Shown: positions 30,184 through 33,099 of the stretch, piece after piece
Layout of the letters: each line of letters begins with the position of its first letter
Numbering within the stretch: the first letter of the stretch is position 1
Assembly (NCBI GenBank): GCA_938028845.1
Contig: CALIZJ010000237.1
Coordinates: 1 to 33,099 of the forward strand
Direction of reading: 5' to 3'
DNA length: 33,099 bases
Source: an uncultured Blautia sp.
GTDB taxonomy: Bacteria > Bacillota > Clostridia > Lachnospirales > Lachnospiraceae
Made by a program: the position numbers and the translations under genes
The notes under the pieces: model-generated
The model's database searches: none
Seen by the model: only the letters and a program-made list of their open reading frames with translations
What the model was told of the DNA's origin: nothing

Positions 30184-30187
30184 CATT

Positions 30188-30727
30188 TTACAGCTTCTGA
30201 TACTCATTCAGGTACGCTTTTGCGGCCTTCACGCCGATGCTGTCCGAGAGCCCTTTATCAAGGACCTCCACATCAAAGCCCCATCTGGCGTAACCGTCAT
30301 CCAGGAGCTTATAGTACTCCATCGTAGGCTCTCCAAGGAGCCGCTCCTCGTGGAGTACATACACCATGCACTGCTTATTCCCTTTGAGCCGGCCACCCTT
30401 GAGTGTCCTTACCGGAAGCTGGAAGTACTTCTTGTAGTAATATTTCGGATACCCTTCGTACCGGTTCAGGAGCGCCTCATCGTACTCGCTGATCTTGTAG
30501 GCCAGGGCCGGTACAAAACAGTTGGCGTCCTGCTCAATGGTGGCGTAGAACCCGCTCCCGCTCTTCTTGAACAGCAGCCGGTATCCAGGGATTTTCGTAG
30601 TCCCCACCACCTGCGCGTCCGGGCAGCGGCCCATCATCCGCTCAAGGGAGAGGTTGCTGCCGTAAGCCAGGTAAAAGATGGACGGCCTGTGGGATACCTC
30701 GCGGTTGAATCTGCCCCACTCAAGCAT
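30188..30727 (-). CDS. Gamma-glutamylcyclotransferase-fold (AIG2-like) protein 2
   Basis: 179 residues from the ATG at 30727 (MLEWGRFNREVSHRPSIFYLAYGSNLSLERMMGRCPDAQVVGTTKIPGYRLLF...). It has the YGSNLS loop, and LLNRYEGYPKYYYKKYFQLPV includes the catalytic Glu. It is clearly related to protein 1 but diverged. The start overlaps the DpnD/PcfM-like stop by 8 nt, so translation is coupled. A longer in-frame form from 30772 is less likely because it would overlap that gene by 50 nt. Confidence 0.9.
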   Translation of the reverse strand: MLEWGRFNREVSHRPSIFYLAYGSNLSLERMMGRCPDAQVVGTTKIPGYRLLFKKSGSGFYATIEQDANCFVPALAYKISEYDEALLNRYEGYPKYYYKKYFQLPVRTLKGGRLKGNKQCMVYVLHEERLLGEPTMEYYKLLDDGYARWGFDVEVLDKGLSDSIGVKAAKAYLNEYQKL

Positions 30728-30989
30728 GGCCCTCACCGCCTTCCGTAACCTCCTCGGCTTCAAAATCCACATCGGCGAAATCCTCCGCTACAAGGACAAT
30801 CTGCCCGTTGTGCCACCAGTCGCTGACGGCCTGCGCCGCGTCATCCGGCGTTGCCGCCTTCAGCTCCGACTCATGGACGGTGACCGTCCGCTTCAGCGTC
30901 TCTGTGATGGTCACGCGGAATTTCCTGCCGGTGGGCTGTGTCTGCGTCCTGTTTTCCATGTTCTTGTTTTTCTGATTTTCGTTTTTCAT
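30720..30989 (-). CDS. DpnD/PcfM-family protein
   Basis: 89 residues. KFRVTITETLKRTVTVHESELKAATPDDAAQAVSDWWHNGQIVLVAEDFADVDFEAEEV matches the small DpnD/PcfM family found in conjugative elements and restriction loci. A polar Lys/Asn/Gln-rich N-terminus (MKNENQKNKNMENRTQTQ) precedes it. AGGAGG lies upstream. Its biochemical function is not established; it is co-translated with GGCT protein 2. Confidence 0.82.
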   Translation of the reverse strand: MKNENQKNKNMENRTQTQPTGRKFRVTITETLKRTVTVHESELKAATPDDAAQAVSDWWHNGQIVLVAEDFADVDFEAEEVTEGGEGHA

Positions 30990-31009
30990 GGTCTCTACCT
31001 CCTTCTTCT

Positions 31010-31067
31010 ACCACCCAAAGGGCGGCCATGCCGCCCGGAGGGTTTCCGGTTTCCCGTTTTGGGTGGT
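31010..31067 (-). terminator. Large hairpin between amidoligase and DpnD/PcfM gene
   Basis: ACCACCCAAA (31010-31019) pairs with TTTGGGTGGT (31058-31067), with an inner GGGCGG-CCATG-CCGCCC hairpin (31020-31036). It lies 5 nt past the amidoligase stop. No clear T-run; it could be a leaky terminator or an mRNA-processing structure. Confidence 0.55.
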
Positions 31068-31071
31068 GCCG

Positions 31072-32016
31072 CTATCTGGCTTCGTGCCGCCATGCGCGGT
31101 TGCCTTCCATGTTGGCGAGGAAGTAATCCCTTGCCGTCTTGAATTCGTCTCCGATGAATCCCAGCCGGAGCATCCAGCACCGGAAGGCGTAGGCTTCGTT
31201 CTCGGTCTGCTGCGGCTTGGGGCTTGCGTAGCGTACCTGCTTGGCGAGCTGGCTGATTCCTAAGCAAAGCTGGATCATCGCTTTGAGGTGGCCGGCGTGG
31301 AGGCCGTTCTGCTTGCCGTTTGCCGGGGCATCGAACTGGAAGCACCGGAATTCGACTGTTCCCTTGGTGAAGGTGGCGTGTAAGTTGGTGACATGGTACC
31401 GGCTCCGGTTGTAATGATGATCCCTGGCGTAATCGTATCCCTGGCTTTCATACCAGATGTCCGCGAGCCGCTCCATGGTCTTTGGCTTTTTCCTGTTGAT
31501 CTCTTCCAAAAATTCCGGGTCAACCGTCCTGCAGTAGTTTTCCTGCCTCCAGGCATCTACCTTGATGGCTTTGCAGATCTGCGTTTCGTGTGCCGCCATG
31601 ATGTTCACCAGGTTTCTGAGGGTCTGGGCGGTGTGTCCCGCTGCCCCAATGTGGATGTGGACTCCAGCCCCGCGGGTTGGGTCACTCTTCATCCCCGCTT
31701 TCCGGAGGACTCTCACCAGCCCCTGCAGAAGCTCCATGTCCTCGTAGGTGAGGATTGGGGTGACCATCTCGCATTTCTGGTCGTCCGGTCCGGCAATGCT
31801 GACATCCCTCTGGAATTTCCATTCCCTGCCCTGCGCGTCCCATGCGCTCCAGGTGAAATATCCGTTTCTCCTTGCGGTGTACTCGTACCGGCCGGTCCCG
31901 AAATATTCTGCCGCCTTCTGCGCTGCCTTCTGGCGGGTGATGTTGTTGCCCTCGATCTCTACCCCAAAGGTCTGGTTCTTCATGTTCTCGATCTGGATCC
32001 TTGTGCTTTCCTTCAT
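31072..32016 (-). CDS. Amidoligase family protein
   Basis: 314 residues from the ATG at 32016 (MKESTRIQIENMKNQTFGVEIEGNNITRQKAAQKAAEYF...). Amidoligase_2 family (ATP-dependent COOH-NH2 ligase fold): TFGVEIEGNNI near the N-terminus, CEMVTPILTYEDMELLQGLVRVLRKAG, GAGVHIHIGAAGHTAQTLRNLVNIM with the HxH pair, and GTVEFRCFQFDAPANGKQNGLHAGHLKAMIQL. AAAGGAG fixes the start. These enzymes are predicted to form amide bonds on peptides, proteins or metabolites and are known to occur with gamma-glutamylcyclotransferase-like proteins in phage and plasmid gene clusters. Driven by TTGCTA box promoter 5. Confidence 0.88.
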   Translation of the reverse strand: MKESTRIQIENMKNQTFGVEIEGNNITRQKAAQKAAEYFGTGRYEYTARRNGYFTWSAWDAQGREWKFQRDVSIAGPDDQKCEMVTPILTYEDMELLQGLVRVLRKAGMKSDPTRGAGVHIHIGAAGHTAQTLRNLVNIMAAHETQICKAIKVDAWRQENYCRTVDPEFLEEINRKKPKTMERLADIWYESQGYDYARDHHYNRSRYHVTNLHATFTKGTVEFRCFQFDAPANGKQNGLHAGHLKAMIQLCLGISQLAKQVRYASPKPQQTENEAYAFRCWMLRLGFIGDEFKTARDYFLANMEGNRAWRHEAR

Positions 32017-32068
32017 GGTTCTTATCTCCTTTGCTTTTCGCTTTGTTGTTTTCCCTTTCGGTATGTGC

Positions 32069-32158
32069 ATATTACCGTCAGGTGCCGACTATAGCAAGTT
32101 AATTAGAGACCATAATGTACACAAAGATTCAGGCGGCCACAGGGCAAAAGATTGTGTA
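32069..32158 (-). promoter_or_regulatory. TTGCTA box promoter 5
   Basis: TTGTGTACATTATGG, TTGCTA (32097-32092), 17 bp, TAATAT (32074-32069) on the minus strand; distal half TACACAA (plus-strand TTGTGTA at 32152-32158) is about 12 bp further away than in the other copies. Confidence 0.7.
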
Positions 32159-32267
32159 TCTTATGCCACGGAAAATCGTTGATAAGCGCACATTTCAGAG
32201 GTAATATGGCTACAATGGAAGAGGGTCTCGCATATTCCGCGGCCCCCACTGCCCGTGAAGGGGCGCT

Positions 32268-33099
32268 TTACGCGCCCGCCTCCAGAAGCTGTGTCTGCGC
32301 TTCGGCCTCCACAGCCCCCGTAGCTTCCGCAGCCTTTGCCGCTTTCATCTCATCGCGCTTCCTCTGGGCTTTTGCCTTCGCCCGCTCCGCTTCCTCAGCG
32401 GTTCGGAAGGCCGTGTGGCCGGTCAGGTTCGCCATCAGGTGCTTCCTGGCTTCCTTAAACTCCGGTCCGTTCATGCCAAGGCGAAGGAGCCATGTCCGCA
32501 TCGAGTACCGCTCGTTCTCCGTTTCTGTTTCCCGCGCCACCACGCGCTTCTGTTTCTTCGCTGTCCTGGCCATACAGGAGACGAGCTGGGTGAAGGTCTT
32601 TACATGGTCCGCATCGGCTGTGTCCGTGAAGCCGTCAAATACGATCCGGTCTTCCCCAATCCGCATCCCAAGGATGCCTGAACCATATTCCTGCTCGTAC
32701 CCGGCGAGGAATCCCCGGAGGGCATTGATGGAGTGGAGGGAGCTTTCATCCAGGATGGCATCCACCAGATCCTTCTCGGCTACGAATACCCCTCCAGTGG
32801 CCTTGGAGATCAGCGCCCCTTTGGAGTAGATCATGGTCACCAGGTTCTTCAGCGACTCTGCCGTATGCCCCGCAAGAGGCAGGCTGACAACCGCGCCCAT
32901 CGGGATGTCCGGCATGTCCCGCGCTTCCGGTTCATCACCGGTGTCTGTATCCGAACCATCGCTGTCAATGTCTGTGCCATCGCCACCTCCTGTGTCCAGA
33001 ACGGTTTCGTCTGCAGCCTCCGCCTCAGTTTCCTCTACTTCCTCCCGCGTTTCTTCCTCCTGGGTTCTCTCTGTCGCCTCCTCCGCCGCCAGCTCATCC
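32268..33099 (-). CDS. Second amidoligase-like protein, partial, possibly inactive
   Basis: The frame is open from the window edge to the stop at 32268 (277 codons seen). The part after about codon 80 parallels the amidoligase next door: AGHTAESLKNLVTMI against AGHTAQTLRNLVNIM, and ETENERYSMRTWLLRLGMNGPEFKEARKHLMANLTGHTAFR against the matching C-terminus. Where the neighbour has VHIHIGAAGHT, this protein reads VVSLPLAGHT, so both histidines are lost. The visible N-terminal 60 residues are an Asp/Glu-rich insertion (EEEREE-, DTGGGDGTDIDSDGSD-type). The C-terminal tail is Ala/Glu/Lys-rich. The full start lies beyond the window. Probably a catalytically dead partner or regulator of the active ligase. 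Confidence 0.75.
   Translation of the reverse strand, partial: DELAAEEATERTQEEETREEVEETEAEAADETVLDTGGGDGTDIDSDGSDTDTGDEPEARDMPDIPMGAVVSLPLAGHTAESLKNLVTMIYSKGALISKATGGVFVAEKDLVDAILDESSLHSINALRGFLAGYEQEYGSGILGMRIGEDRIVFDGFTDTADADHVKTFTQLVSCMARTAKKQKRVVARETETENERYSMRTWLLRLGMNGPEFKEARKHLMANLTGHTAFRTAEEAERAKAKAQRKRDEMKAAKAAEATGAVEAEAQTQLLEAGA

Noticed and set aside
26845..32158. Repeated intergenic boxes as a CRISPR array
   Set aside because: Copies are hundreds to thousands of bases apart, separated by genes, and vary in sequence; they have promoter features and no uniform spacers.
1..33099. tRNA or rRNA genes
   Set aside because: No cloverleaf with a GTTCGA-type arm or rRNA core sequence was noticed on either strand; I could not run a covariance search.

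Overview
This window is most of a siphovirus-like (HK97-type) prophage or phage contig from a Clostridia host, most likely a Lachnospiraceae relative. The grounds are strong AGGAGG-type ribosome sites, the style of the proteins, three large serine recombinases in a row, and accessory families common in gut Firmicutes elements (DUF4314, DpnD/PcfM, SymE, AIG2-like, amidoligase). Bases 1-28 are not biological: they match an Illumina adapter, so the left end is an assembly artefact and the first recombinase is cut there.

Nearly all phage genes lie on the minus strand and are read from right to left. From 33.1 to 26.4 kb is an accessory/early region: two amidoligase-type genes, a DpnD/PcfM protein, two gamma-glutamylcyclotransferase-fold proteins, a DUF4314 protein and several small unknown genes. 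Many of these sit in single-gene cassettes (promoter, gene, hairpin). From 26.3 to 8.8 kb runs the morphogenesis block: terminase large subunit, portal, ClpP-like protease, HK97 capsid, connectors, tail terminator, tail tube, tail chaperone pair with a probable -1 frameshift, tape measure, distal tail proteins and a fibre/baseplate-like protein. From 7.8 to 5.0 kb is lysis: holin, a SPOR/SH3/LysM wall-binding protein and a two-enzyme endolysin. From 3.7 kb leftward are the three serine recombinases.

Toxin-antitoxin or defence cargo is wedged into the joints between phage modules: AbiEi with a wrecked AbiEii (4 kb), a SymE-like pair on the plus strand (8.1-8.8 kb), an AbrB-like/RelE-ParE pair with its own consensus promoter (20.7-21.3 kb), an AbiF HEPN protein with a probable structured RNA just downstream (22.9-23.95 kb), and a lone AbrB-type gene (24.3 kb).

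Three results stand out. First, AbiF and the AbrB gene each lie between a terminase 3' end and a portal 5' end, because a diverged terminase-end/portal-start remnant lies between them; the terminase-portal joint looks like a cargo exchange site at which two versions were fused in tandem. Second, the AbiF gene is followed by a promoter and a roughly 65-nt two-hairpin RNA, matching the known AbiF/RNA arrangement. Third, about ten intergenic promoters share one architecture: an upstream TACACAA/TTGTGTA dyad, a TTGCTA or TTGATA element, a 17-bp spacer and a weak -10. This suggests one phage-encoded activator controls a dispersed regulon, and one of these boxes is split by the AbiE cargo with a 23-bp repeat on each side.
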